Assembly: GCF_001661965.1 (NCBI RefSeq)
Contig: NZ_LYWZ01000017.1
Location: forward strand, 62,001 to 126,000
Reading direction: 5' to 3'
DNA length: 64,000 bases
DNA from: Croceicoccus mobilis
GTDB lineage: Bacteria; Pseudomonadota; Alphaproteobacteria; Sphingomonadales; Sphingomonadaceae
In this document: positions 42,448 through 50,628 of the stretch, in pieces
Numbering within the stretch: the stretch's first letter is position 1
Layout: the number at the start of each line of letters is the position of its first letter
Translations under genes and position numbers: made by a program
The notes under the pieces: model-generated
Told to the model about the DNA's origin: nothing
Database searches by the model: none
The model's input: the letters and a program-made list of their open reading frames with translations, nothing else

Positions 42448-43346
42448 GCAGCTCCCCCATAAAGCTTGGCCTGCGCCAGCACCTTTTGCGCCTGTTTCAG
42501 ATGCGGGATGTCGACCATCTTGCCGTCCAGCCCGACAGTGCCCGCGCCCGGCGCGGCGGCAAAGGCCGCGACGATGCGCTTGGCATGTTCGACCTCTTCG
42601 GCACTGGGCATATAGCTTTCGTTGATCCCGGCGACCTGCGCCGGATGGATCGCAATGCGCCCGGTAAAGCCTTCGCCGCGCGATGTGCGGCTCGCGGCGC
42701 GCAGGCCTTCGTCGTCGCGGAAATCGACATAAAGCGTATCGATTGCCTCCACCCCCGCGGCATGGGCGGCCAGCAGGCACTGCGCGCGCACCATGCGATA
42801 GGTAAAGGCCCAGCTCCCCGTCTCGTCGAGATTGCTGCTGGCCCCGATGGCGGCGGACAGGTCCTCTGCTCCCCATGTCAGTCCCATCAGGCGCGGCAGG
42901 TCCGCCCTGGCATATTCGCCCAGCGTGAATGGCGCGATGGCAGTTTCGGTGGCGACCGGCAGGATCCTGATCGACCCGGCCTCAACCCCGCCCATCTGCT
43001 CGAACGCATCGAGGTAGTGCGAGGCTTGCACCACATCGGCAGGGCCATTGCACTTGGGCAGCATGATGCCGTCGGGCCCGTGCGGAATGACCGCGGCCAT
43101 GTCCTCCAGCGTCATGCCGGTGTCGAGCGGATTGACCCGCACATAGAACTGCGCGTTCCGGCTGCCGCGCGGGCGGGCGGCCAGGAATTCGGACAAGAGC
43201 TTTCGCGCCATCGGCTTGTTGTCGGGGCTGACCGCGTCCTCAAGGTCAAAGATCAGCGCATCGGCATCGGACGCATCCGCCTTGCCCAGCTTCTTTTCGC
43301 TGTCGCCGGGGATGAACAGAAAGGACCGGATCGGGGCTTCGCTCAC
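42444..43346 (-). CDS. HpcH/HpaI-CitE family CoA-ester lyase
   Basis: A 300-residue TIM-barrel lyase. SFLFIPGDSEKKLGKA opens as in CitE proteins; ALIFDLEDAV holds the metal-site Glu/Asp and RVNPLDTG the substrate-binding Arg; GRIAIHPAQVAGIN is also typical. The GTG start overlaps the MaoC stop (GTGA). CitE-like enzymes cleave malyl-, citramalyl- or methylmalyl-CoA type 3-hydroxy-acyl-CoA acids to a 2-oxoacid and an acyl-CoA. With a MaoC partner next to it this suggests cleavage of a hydrated dicarboxylyl- or branched-CoA (inference). Confidence 0.9.
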   Translation of the reverse strand: MSEAPIRSFLFIPGDSEKKLGKADASDADALIFDLEDAVSPDNKPMARKLLSEFLAARPRGSRNAQFYVRVNPLDTGMTLEDMAAVIPHGPDGIMLPKCNGPADVVQASHYLDAFEQMGGVEAGSIRILPVATETAIAPFTLGEYARADLPRLMGLTWGAEDLSAAIGASSNLDETGSWAFTYRMVRAQCLLAAHAAGVEAIDTLYVDFRDDEGLRAASRTSRGEGFTGRIAIHPAQVAGINESYMPSAEEVEHAKRIVAAFAAAPGAGTVGLDGKMVDIPHLKQAQKVLAQAKLYGGAA

Positions 43347-43807
43347 GGCGCCTGCTCCACCGGCTTCTTCAACTGCAGGCCCGAACGCTTGCAGGTGGCG
43401 ACCAGCTCGTCGTGCTGGTTAAAGGCGCGGTGCTGGAAGGTGACGATGCCCTGCGTCGGGCGCGATTTCGATTCCCTGAGTTCCAGCACTTCGGTCTCGA
43501 CCCGGATGGTATCGCCGTGAAACAGCGGTTTGGGAAAGCGCACCTCGTCCCAGCCCAGATTGGCGACTGCCGTGCCCAGTGTCGTTTCATTGACCGAGAT
43601 ACCGACCATCAGCGCCAGCGTGAACCCGCTGTTCACCAGCCGCTGTCCGAAATCGGTGCCCTTCATATACTCCTCGTCCAGATGGAGGAGCGCGGGGTTG
43701 TGCGTCATGCAGGTGAACATGACATTGTCGGTTTCGGTCAGGGTGCGGCGGATCGCGTGGTGGAACACCTGCCCCACCTCAAGCTCGTCAAACCATACGC
43801 CAGCCAT
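43343..43807 (-). CDS. MaoC-like dehydratase, mesaconyl-CoA-hydratase type
   Basis: A 154-residue single-hotdog hydratase. The motif that is GDxNPxH in hydratase 2 reads CMTHNPALLHLDEE, so Asp is replaced by Thr while NP and His remain; this version resembles hydratases that work on mesaconyl- or methylmalyl-CoA. It is coupled to the CitE-like lyase by GTGA and to the thiolase upstream by a one-base overlap. Together they would hydrate an unsaturated acid-CoA and then split it (inference). Confidence 0.87.
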   Translation of the reverse strand: MAGVWFDELEVGQVFHHAIRRTLTETDNVMFTCMTHNPALLHLDEEYMKGTDFGQRLVNSGFTLALMVGISVNETTLGTAVANLGWDEVRFPKPLFHGDTIRVETEVLELRESKSRPTQGIVTFQHRAFNQHDELVATCKRSGLQLKKPVEQAP

Positions 43808-45003
43808 CAGAGAAGTCCCAGGATCGAAACGGCCGCAATGCCCTGATAGGGCACGCCACCAAGGTTGTGCGTGACGCCCAGCGAGGGATTGGCCAGCTGC
43901 CGCTGCCCCGCCTTGCCCTGCAGCTGGGTGTAGATTTCATAGGCCATGCGCAGGCCCGACGCGCCGATGGGATGGCCGAAGCATTTAAGCCCACCGTCGA
44001 TCTGGCACGGGATCTTGCCGTCGCGGTCGAACTTGCCGTCGAGCACGTCCTTCACCGCCTGCCCGTCTTCGGACAGGCCAAGGTCCTCCATCGTGACGAG
44101 TTCGGTAATCGAGAAGCAGTCATGCACCTCGGTCAGGCTCACCTGTTCCTGCGGCTTGGTGATGCCCGCTTCCTCATAGGCCTTGCGGATCGCGGTGCGG
44201 GTATTGGGAACGGTCGCGCCGTCCCAGTCCGACAATTGCGTTTCGCGGCCTGAGCTGGTCGAGATCTGCAGCGACTTGATCGTGACGATATCCTTCTTGC
44301 CCAGCGATTTCGCGATTTCGGGCGTGGTCACGATGACGCAGGCCGACCCGTCGGAAACGCCCGAACAATCGAACAGGCCCAGCGGCTCGGCGATCATCGG
44401 CGCGTTCAGGATCTTGTCCATCGGCACGGGCTTCTGGAAATGGGCCTTGGGGCTGTATTGCCCGTTCTGGTGGCTCTTCCAGCTCACATGCCCGATCGCG
44501 CGCTTCAGATCCTCCTTCGAAACCTGATAGCGGGTGCGATAGCCATCGGCGAGCTGGGCGAAACCGGCGGGCGCCGATCCCATCGGCATCCACAGATCGT
44601 TGAAGGTGCCCTTGAACGGCGGCGGCAGCCCGCCAAAGCCTGTATCCTTCAGCTTTTCGGCCCCGATGGCGAGCGCGATATCCACCGCACCCGACGCCAC
44701 CGCATAGGCCGCGCCGCGCAACGCCTCGGTCCCGGTGCCGCACATGTTCTCGACGCGGGTGACGGGAATGCCGTCAAGCCTGAGCGCGACTGCGGCGGGG
44801 ATCGACGAATTGCCGACATTGATGCTGTCGCCCCAGCAGCCGAACCATGCCGCCTGAATGTCCTTCCGCTCGATCCCGGCGTCGGCCAGCGCTTCCTCGA
44901 AAGCCTCTGCCATCAGTTCGGGAGAGCCTGCGTCCCAGCGTTCGCCGAACTTGGAGCAGCCCGCCCCCAGAATCGCGACCTTGTCCTTGATACCCGATGC
45001 CAT
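43807..45003 (-). CDS. Thiolase (SCP-x type acetyl-CoA acyltransferase)
   Basis: A 398-residue thiolase. The nucleophilic Cys is in ENMCGTGTEALRG near 90; LTEVHDCFSITEL and CFGHPIGASGLRM carry the His residues, and THNLGGVPYQ the C-terminal loop. The length and missing second Cys agree with the lipid-transfer/SCP-x group used in steroid side-chain cleavage. It sits 3 bp after the HMG-CoA-synthase-like/zinc-ribbon gene; thiolases of this group often need a separate zinc-ribbon/OB partner, and that domain is supplied by the neighbour. Confidence 0.92.
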   Translation of the reverse strand: MASGIKDKVAILGAGCSKFGERWDAGSPELMAEAFEEALADAGIERKDIQAAWFGCWGDSINVGNSSIPAAVALRLDGIPVTRVENMCGTGTEALRGAAYAVASGAVDIALAIGAEKLKDTGFGGLPPPFKGTFNDLWMPMGSAPAGFAQLADGYRTRYQVSKEDLKRAIGHVSWKSHQNGQYSPKAHFQKPVPMDKILNAPMIAEPLGLFDCSGVSDGSACVIVTTPEIAKSLGKKDIVTIKSLQISTSSGRETQLSDWDGATVPNTRTAIRKAYEEAGITKPQEQVSLTEVHDCFSITELVTMEDLGLSEDGQAVKDVLDGKFDRDGKIPCQIDGGLKCFGHPIGASGLRMAYEIYTQLQGKAGQRQLANPSLGVTHNLGGVPYQGIAAVSILGLL

Positions 45004-45006
45004 TGA

Positions 45007-46455
45007 TCAAGCCTTTCCGCCGGCCAGCGCGGGCACGGCTTTCCAGAAATAGCGGTTGTACCCGCGCTGGTTGTCCCGCTCCTTGATGCGGAAGACCATG
45101 TCGAGCGGGGTGCCGATATCGATCCCGTCGGGGCCGACATCGACGATCTCCATCTGCAGCCGCGCGCCATTGTCGAACTGGATGAAGCCGACATAGAGCG
45201 GGGGCGAGGGATAATAGGACAGCCAGTCGGCAGTCTGCGTCATGACCTTGGCAGGCGCATCGCGCAAAGATACATCGCCGAACTTCTCGGCCGGTGCATG
45301 GCAGCGCGCGCAATATTGCAGCTGGGGAAACTGGATCGTGCCGCATTCGCCGCACTCACCCGCCATGAAGGCATCCATCTGCGTGCGCGAACGATATTGC
45401 TCGGTCAGCGCGGTCTTGGCCGTTTTTTCCGAACGCATGCCCCATTCGACATCGATCCCGCCCGCAAACGACAGCATGCGCAGGTAATCCTGCGTGGCAT
45501 AGCCTGCCTCCAGCGAACCGGTGACGCCGCGTTTCGGGCGCGCCTTTTCGATGGCATCGGTGACTTCGAAGATCAGCACGTCGGCGCCCTGACCGAAGCC
45601 GACGACGAGTATCTTTTCGCCCGGCTTCGCGGTCTCGAGCGCAAGGGCCAGCATCAGCGGGGCCTGCGCCGCCCCGCAATAGCCGCACCGGCCATCGAGG
45701 TCAGAGACGACATTGCCTTCGAACTTCAGCTTTTTCGCGATCGGCGCGGCGCCCCCGCGCAGCATCGAGGCCATAGCAAAATGGTCGATGTCGCCGATGG
45801 CCAGCCCAGCTTCGGACAGCGCCTCGTTCACCGCGGCGGGGATCAGCTTGGCGTAGCCCTCGTCGCGGATCCAGCGCTCTTCCCAGCTATAGTCGAAATC
45901 GGCGTCGGCATCGCGGAAATGGTCGACGAAATTGGAGATCGAGGTGCCCGATCCGATCAGCTTCGCGGCCACGTTCTCGGTCCCGGTGACGAATGCCGCC
46001 GCGCCTGCGCCATAGAGCATTTCCTGCTGGCTGGCGGGCTTGCCCTTGGGTTCGTCCGAGGCGACGAACAAGGTCGGCTCCCCGCTCTTCAGCGCGGCCA
46101 GCAGTCCCGACGTGCCCGCGCGCTGCGTATAGCCACTGTCAAACGATCGCATGCTGGGCGACAGCCCCAGCGGGCGCGCCATGATCGCGGTAGGTTGCAG
46201 ATCGGCATAGGGCGAACGCGTGCTGGCAAAACTGATCGCGGTGATTGATGCGCCATCATCCTCGCCCAGCGCATCGCGCGCCGCCTCGACGCCCATGGTG
46301 ACGGTATCCTCGTCCCAGTTGCAGAACGAACGTTCGCCCTTGCCCATGCCGCGCAGGCCCGGCGCCATCCAGCGGTGCGCGCCCGCGATGGCGGCCCGTT
46401 CCAGCCGGAGGCGGGGAATATAGGCCCCGAAAGATGTGATCCCGAATTCGGTCAT
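45007..46455 (-). CDS. HMG-CoA-synthase-like protein fused to a zinc-ribbon/OB (DUF35) domain
   Basis: A 482-residue fusion. Residues 1-350 follow the HMG-CoA synthase (thiolase) fold; 365-482 form a DUF35 unit with zinc Cys at 368, 371, 382 and 385, followed by an OB barrel. The synthase triad is missing: the Cys loop aligns with SGYTQRAG (107-114), the Glu position with FASTRS and the His position with DHFAMAS. A CxxC (257, 260) occupies the loop usually bearing GN. It lies 3 bp from the thiolase. It may be a non-Claisen carbon-carbon lyase or an activating partner (inference). Confidence 0.85.
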   Translation of the reverse strand: MTEFGITSFGAYIPRLRLERAAIAGAHRWMAPGLRGMGKGERSFCNWDEDTVTMGVEAARDALGEDDGASITAISFASTRSPYADLQPTAIMARPLGLSPSMRSFDSGYTQRAGTSGLLAALKSGEPTLFVASDEPKGKPASQQEMLYGAGAAAFVTGTENVAAKLIGSGTSISNFVDHFRDADADFDYSWEERWIRDEGYAKLIPAAVNEALSEAGLAIGDIDHFAMASMLRGGAAPIAKKLKFEGNVVSDLDGRCGYCGAAQAPLMLALALETAKPGEKILVVGFGQGADVLIFEVTDAIEKARPKRGVTGSLEAGYATQDYLRMLSFAGGIDVEWGMRSEKTAKTALTEQYRSRTQMDAFMAGECGECGTIQFPQLQYCARCHAPAEKFGDVSLRDAPAKVMTQTADWLSYYPSPPLYVGFIQFDNGARLQMEIVDVGPDGIDIGTPLDMVFRIKERDNQRGYNRYFWKAVPALAGGKA

Positions 46456-46474
46456 GAAAATCCGCCCGTTCTGG

Positions 46475-47641
46475 TCAATATGATTTCGGAAGGTCGAGCA
46501 CGCGCTCGGCGATATGGCTGAGGATCAGCTGCTCGGTGATCGGCGCGATGCGCAGCAGGATGGATTCGCGGAACAGCCGTTCCACCTGGTATTCGGTCGA
46601 ATAGCCCATGCCGCCATGCGTCATGACGGCGCGGGTGCAGGCATCGAAAGCCGCGCGACCGCCGAGGAACTTGCCCGCATTCGCCTCCGCCCCGCAAGGC
46701 AGCCCGGCATCGTAGAGATAGGCCGCCCGCATGATCATCCAGTAGGCGGATTCGAGATAGGTCCAATTCTCCGCCAGCGGATGCTGGATGCCCTGGTTCT
46801 CGCCGATGAACTTGCCGAATACCTTGCGCTCGCGCGCATATTGCGAGGCGCGGGCCAGCGCGCCGCGGCCAAGGCCCACCGCCTCGATCCCGACAAGAAT
46901 GCGTTCGGGGTTCAGGGAGTGGAGGATATATTTGAAGCCCTGCCCCTCCTCGCCGATGCGGTCTTCCTCGGGCACGAAATAATCGTCGATGAAGGTCGCG
47001 TTCGAATCCACCGCATTGCGGCCCATCTTGGGGATGCGCCGCACCTCGACCTGCGTCTTGTCGAGATCGGTGTAGAACAAGGTCATGCCGTCGGTGGGCT
47101 TCTTGCACTCTTCCTTTGGCGTCGTGCGGGTCAGCAGCAGGATCTTGTTCGCCACCTGTCCGGAAGAGGTCCAGATCTTGCGACCTGTCACCGAATAGCC
47201 GCCGTCGACCTTTTTCGCGAAGGTCTTGATGGAGGTGGTGTCGAGACCCGCGTCGGGCTCGGTCACGCCGAAGCACGCCTTGTCACGCCCCTCGATCAGC
47301 GGCAGCAGCATGCGCTTCTTCTGTTCGTCCGTGCCATGCACGACGACCGAGTGCGGACCGAACAGGTTGAGGTGCAGCGCGCTCGCCGCCGAATAGCCGC
47401 CCGCGCTGGCCGACACCTCGTGCATCATGATCGCCGCTTCGGTCACGCCCAGGTTCGCGCCGCCCAGCTCTTCGGGCATGGTGATGCCCAGCCAGCCATT
47501 ATCGGCCATGGCGCGATGGAATTCCTCGGGGAAGCGCTTGTCGGTGTCGCATGCGCTCCAGTAGTCGTCGCCGAAATCCTCACACGTCCGGCGTACGTTC
47601 TCGGCGATTGCCTTCTGGTCGTCAGACAGCTCGATCAGCAC
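46475..47641 (-). CDS. Acyl-CoA dehydrogenase
   Basis: A 388-residue acyl-CoA dehydrogenase. CFGVTEPDAGLDTTSIKT and YSVTGRKIWTSSGQ are the FAD/substrate signatures, and THGGMGYSTEYQVERLFRE the C-terminal one. The catalytic base is likely the Glu of NPERILVGIEA because the MCAD position reads IAPITE. The start is GTG at 47641 with AGGAG ten bases upstream; the longer upstream frame covers the promoter. It is the first gene of the long leftward run, with palindromes upstream at 47798, 47842 and 47946. Confidence 0.92.
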   Translation of the reverse strand: MLIELSDDQKAIAENVRRTCEDFGDDYWSACDTDKRFPEEFHRAMADNGWLGITMPEELGGANLGVTEAAIMMHEVSASAGGYSAASALHLNLFGPHSVVVHGTDEQKKRMLLPLIEGRDKACFGVTEPDAGLDTTSIKTFAKKVDGGYSVTGRKIWTSSGQVANKILLLTRTTPKEECKKPTDGMTLFYTDLDKTQVEVRRIPKMGRNAVDSNATFIDDYFVPEEDRIGEEGQGFKYILHSLNPERILVGIEAVGLGRGALARASQYARERKVFGKFIGENQGIQHPLAENWTYLESAYWMIMRAAYLYDAGLPCGAEANAGKFLGGRAAFDACTRAVMTHGGMGYSTEYQVERLFRESILLRIAPITEQLILSHIAERVLDLPKSY

Positions 47642-47797
47642 CGCGCAATTCTCCTGCAATCGGTGCGACGCAGCCACGTCCGAACTCCCGCCAAGCGCGA
47701 GACCATCGAAGCCGCGGTAAAGCCGCACCCGAAACCCGTCCTCTCCGCCAAGCAGTCGCCGCTTTTCGTCAGCGCCGATCCTCCGGGGCGGAATATC

Positions 47798-47811
47798 GTA
47801 TATATGCGTAC
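47798..47811. promoter_or_regulatory. Island palindrome, long-operon side
   Basis: GTATATATGCGTAC, right half perfect, 156 bp upstream of the first gene of the long run. Confidence 0.65.
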
Positions 47812-47841
47812 TATCTATCTCATCGCCTGTTCGAGTCAAGC

Positions 47842-47855
47842 GTTTGCATGTGTAC
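47842..47855. promoter_or_regulatory. Island palindrome, middle copy
   Basis: GTTTGCATGTGTAC, 44 bp from the previous copy. One change in each half. Confidence 0.5.
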
Positions 47856-47945
47856 TTTTTGCGCAGCTGGCCATGCGCGCACCCCATCCCCGAGCGCCGA
47901 GCCGGAAAAGATAGTGTGTTGCCATACGGCCTGCGATGGAGATAG

Positions 47946-47959
47946 GTTAGCTAGCGAAC
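47946..47959. promoter_or_regulatory. Island palindrome, SDR side
   Basis: GTTAGCTAGCGAAC, a near-perfect dyad with T and A exchanged at the outer positions 3 and 12, 71 bp upstream of the SDR start. Confidence 0.65.
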
Positions 47960-48030
47960 CACCCCCGGGAACCTTCATCCGCGCCCAGCGCGCGCCAAGG
48001 TGTTCAACGGGAAAAACAGGAGAGATAAGC

Positions 48031-48828
48031 ATGGGCCAGCTCGACGGAAAGGTCGCGCTCGTCACCGGCGCGGCCGGTCGCGACAATCTGGGACAGAAGA
48101 TCGCCGAAAGGCTGGCCGAGGAAGGCGCAAAGGTCGTCGTCGCCGGCCGTCACGAAGACGAGCTGAAGCGCCTCGCCGATACGATCGGGGGCAGCTATTG
48201 CCTGATGGACCTGACCAGCAAGGAAGAGGTCGAGGCTGCCGTCGATTTTGCGGTCGAGACCTATGGCAAGCTCGACATCGGCGTGAACGCGGTGGGTTGG
48301 GGCCTGATGAAGCCCACGACCGAAACGACCGAGGCCGATCTCGACAAGATCCTTGCCATCCAGTTTAAGGGGCCGTTCTTCTTCATGCAGGCGCTGCTGC
48401 GCGTGATGGGCGAAGGTGGTTCGATCATCCAGATATCGTCCGCGACGGCAACGATCATGCTGGAAAACCATGCCGCATACATGGGCACGAAGGCGGGGAT
48501 CGACCATATCGTCCGCACCGTCGCCAATGAATATGGCGCGCGCGGCATTCGCGCCAACTCGATCTCTCCCGGCCTGACCAGGACGCCGATGGCGGGGCCG
48601 ACTTTCGAAATGAAGCCGGTCATGGACGCGTTTGAGAAGGAATATCCGCTGGGCCGCGTGGGGACGCGCGAGGATATTGCCGAGGCCGTCATCTGGCTGG
48701 CGGGCGACAAGTGTTTCATGACCGGCCAGAACCTGCAGGTGAACGGCGGGCTGACGCTGCGCCGCAATCCGATCCTGTCCGAACTGGGCGCGATCATGGA
48801 TGAAGTCACCGCGCATCTGCAAAGCTGA
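48031..48828 (+). CDS. SDR family oxidoreductase, variant nucleotide loop
   Basis: A 265-residue SDR. The nucleotide loop is TGAAGRDNLGQKIA, longer than classical TGxxxGIG; NAVGWG replaces NNAG; YMGTK supplies the active-site Tyr and Lys. The tail VNGGLTLRRNP links it to the SDR at 8665. ATG is preceded by AGGAGAGATAAGC. It heads a rightward operon with a SnoaL-like gene (10 bp) and an MDR reductase (15 bp). Confidence 0.9.
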   Translation: MGQLDGKVALVTGAAGRDNLGQKIAERLAEEGAKVVVAGRHEDELKRLADTIGGSYCLMDLTSKEEVEAAVDFAVETYGKLDIGVNAVGWGLMKPTTETTEADLDKILAIQFKGPFFFMQALLRVMGEGGSIIQISSATATIMLENHAAYMGTKAGIDHIVRTVANEYGARGIRANSISPGLTRTPMAGPTFEMKPVMDAFEKEYPLGRVGTREDIAEAVIWLAGDKCFMTGQNLQVNGGLTLRRNPILSELGAIMDEVTAHLQS

Positions 48829-48838
48829 GGAGACGGCC

Positions 48839-49252
48839 ATGACCACACCGAACAAGCAGGCGATCACGACATTCCTCGATGCGCTGGGCGCCGGCGATCC
48901 CGATCGGATGGCGACCGTTCTCGCCCCCGGCATGGAGGCATGCGCCAAGGGAACGGGCAGCTTTTCCATGACCCGCAGCCGCGAACAGGTGCTGGAGGGG
49001 GCAGGCATGCTGTCGGCGGTATTGCCAGGCGGAATCGCCTTCACCGTCCTGACCCTGACCGAGGAAGGCGACCGCGTCGTCGCCGAGGTCGAGGGCAAGG
49101 CCGCGACCGCCGATGGAACGCGTTACGACAATGGCTATGCCTTCGTCGCGACGATGCAGGATGGGCTGATCGCGCGGCTCGACGAATATTACTGCACCCT
49201 GCTCACGGAAAACGTGCTGGTGCCTGTAGCCGCGGGACTCGCGGCGCAATAG
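48839..49252 (+). CDS. SnoaL/NTF2-like protein
   Basis: A 137-residue NTF2-fold protein. NKQAITTFLDALGAGDPDRM is the first helix pair and YAFVATMQDGLIARLDEYYCT the C-terminal strands with the conserved ARLDEY pattern seen in SnoaL-like isomerases. ATG at 48839 follows GAGGAGACGGCC. Operon context with an SDR and a double-bond reductase suggests a hydratase/isomerase on the same enone (inference). Confidence 0.83.
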   Translation: MTTPNKQAITTFLDALGAGDPDRMATVLAPGMEACAKGTGSFSMTRSREQVLEGAGMLSAVLPGGIAFTVLTLTEEGDRVVAEVEGKAATADGTRYDNGYAFVATMQDGLIARLDEYYCTLLTENVLVPVAAGLAAQ

Positions 49253-49267
49253 CGAGACACAAACCCC

Positions 49268-50293
49268 ATGTTCTTCATTCCCGATCACGACCTGCCCTCG
49301 GCCAATCGCCAGCAGCGCCTCGCCCGCCGCCCTGACGGTTCGCCGGTGGCATCCGATTTCGCGCTGGCTGAAGCCCCCGTCCCCGACCCGGCAGACGGTG
49401 AGGTGCTGGTCCGCAATCTCTATCTCTCCGCCGATCCGGTGCAGCGCGGATGGATGGCCCGGCCCGATGTCCAGCAAGTCGGAGAGACGGTACGCGCGCT
49501 GGGCGTGGGAATTGTCGTCAAGAGCCGGATCGACGGCATCGCCGAGGGCGATATCGTCTATGGCATTTTTGGCTGGCAGGATTATGCCGCCGCCTCACGC
49601 AGCGATATCCTGGCCCATGTCGGCACGCCGCGCGTTGCCGTATCGGCCTATGCCGGTGCGCTGGGCATGCCGGGGGTGACAGCATGGCTTGCGCTCAACG
49701 ACATCGCCCCGCCAAAGCCCGGACAGACCGTGCTGGTCTCTACCGCCGCGGGAACGGTGGGCAGCATGGTCGGGCAGATCGCGGCGCGGGCTGGCGCGCG
49801 GCCCATCGGGCTGACGGGATCGGATGAAAAGGTCGCCCTGTGCACCTCACACTTCGGCTATGCTGCGGCCTATAACTACAAGACATGCGATCTCGGCGCC
49901 GTACTGGCCGAAGCATCGCCCGATGGCTTCGACACGTTCTATGACAACACCGGCGGGCCGATCCTCGACACGGCGATGCGGCACATGAAACGCTATGGAC
50001 GGATCATCGCCTGCGGCACCGCAGCGACGCCAAGCTGGACGCCCCCACCCACGGGCCTGAGGAACGAGCGCGAGATATTGATGCGCGCGCTGACCTGGAC
50101 CGGCTTTGTCATCTTCGACCACGCCGACAGGTTCGAGGCTGCCGTCAAGGAGCTGTCCGAACTTGCCGCCACCGGCGCGTTTCATTTCGAGGAGGACATC
50201 GACACCGGCATGGCCGCAGTGCCCGATGCGCTGCCTGCCATTCTGACGGGGAAGAACAAGGGAAAGAAACTGATCTTCATCGGCCGGGACTGA
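49268..50293 (+). CDS. NADP-dependent oxidoreductase (zinc-independent MDR, double-bond reductase type)
   Basis: A 341-residue MDR protein without zinc ligands. NLYLSADPVQRGWM and MPGVTAWLALNDI are typical of leukotriene-B4-dehydrogenase/curcumin-reductase proteins, and VSTAAGTVGSMVGQIAARAG is the coenzyme site. YDNTGGPILDTAM is another family segment. It would reduce an activated C=C bond with NADPH. It is third in the operon starting at 48031. Confidence 0.92.
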   Translation: MFFIPDHDLPSANRQQRLARRPDGSPVASDFALAEAPVPDPADGEVLVRNLYLSADPVQRGWMARPDVQQVGETVRALGVGIVVKSRIDGIAEGDIVYGIFGWQDYAAASRSDILAHVGTPRVAVSAYAGALGMPGVTAWLALNDIAPPKPGQTVLVSTAAGTVGSMVGQIAARAGARPIGLTGSDEKVALCTSHFGYAAAYNYKTCDLGAVLAEASPDGFDTFYDNTGGPILDTAMRHMKRYGRIIACGTAATPSWTPPPTGLRNEREILMRALTWTGFVIFDHADRFEAAVKELSELAATGAFHFEEDIDTGMAAVPDALPAILTGKNKGKKLIFIGRD

Positions 50294-50325
50294 CCCCTGC
50301 CGAAGCCCCGTTCCGTTCTATCGAT

Positions 50326-50628
50326 TCAGGCAGGCCAGAGCGTTCCGATCGCTGGGCGTACGCGCTGCACCGTGACCTCGCCCGAAAATATGCCCAGCTT
50401 GCTGAACGGATCGCCCGCGATCAGCGCGCGGGCGGCCGCTTCGTCGGCGGCGGCCAGCAGGAAACTGCTGCCCATCGCTGCCGCGTCGTCGCCATCGCCC
50501 GACATCATCGCGCCCGCGACCAGCAGTGCTTCGCCCTGCCCCTGCCAGTAATCGACATGGCTCTGGCGATGCTGCGCCCGCATTGCTGCCATGCCGTCGG
50601 CATCGCGGGCCAGAACGATATAATGCAT
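50326..50628 (-). CDS. YCII-related protein
   Basis: A 100-residue small ferredoxin-fold protein of the YciI family. HYIVLARDADGMAAMRAQHR and ALIAGDPFSKLGIF match; the His pair in RAQHRQSHVDYW is the usual active-site element of the family. ATG at 50628 shares its A with the MarR stop (TGATG); a GTG one codon earlier is an alternative. It is cotranscribed with the MarR regulator. Function unknown. Confidence 0.82.
   Translation of the reverse strand: MHYIVLARDADGMAAMRAQHRQSHVDYWQGQGEALLVAGAMMSGDGDDAAAMGSSFLLAAADEAAARALIAGDPFSKLGIFSGEVTVQRVRPAIGTLWPA

Larger units (their letters stand above)
47642..48030. other. Divergent promoter region with three palindromes
   Basis: About 390 bp between the long leftward run and the rightward SDR operon. 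It contains the sites at 47798, 47842 and 47946 and a clear ribosome site AGGAGAGATAAGC for the SDR. I see no gene here. Confidence 0.75.

Noticed and set aside
47642-47887. N-terminal extension of the first ACAD of the long run
   Set aside because: The extra residues match nothing in the ACAD family and overlap two palindromes; GTG at 47641 has AGGAG in front.
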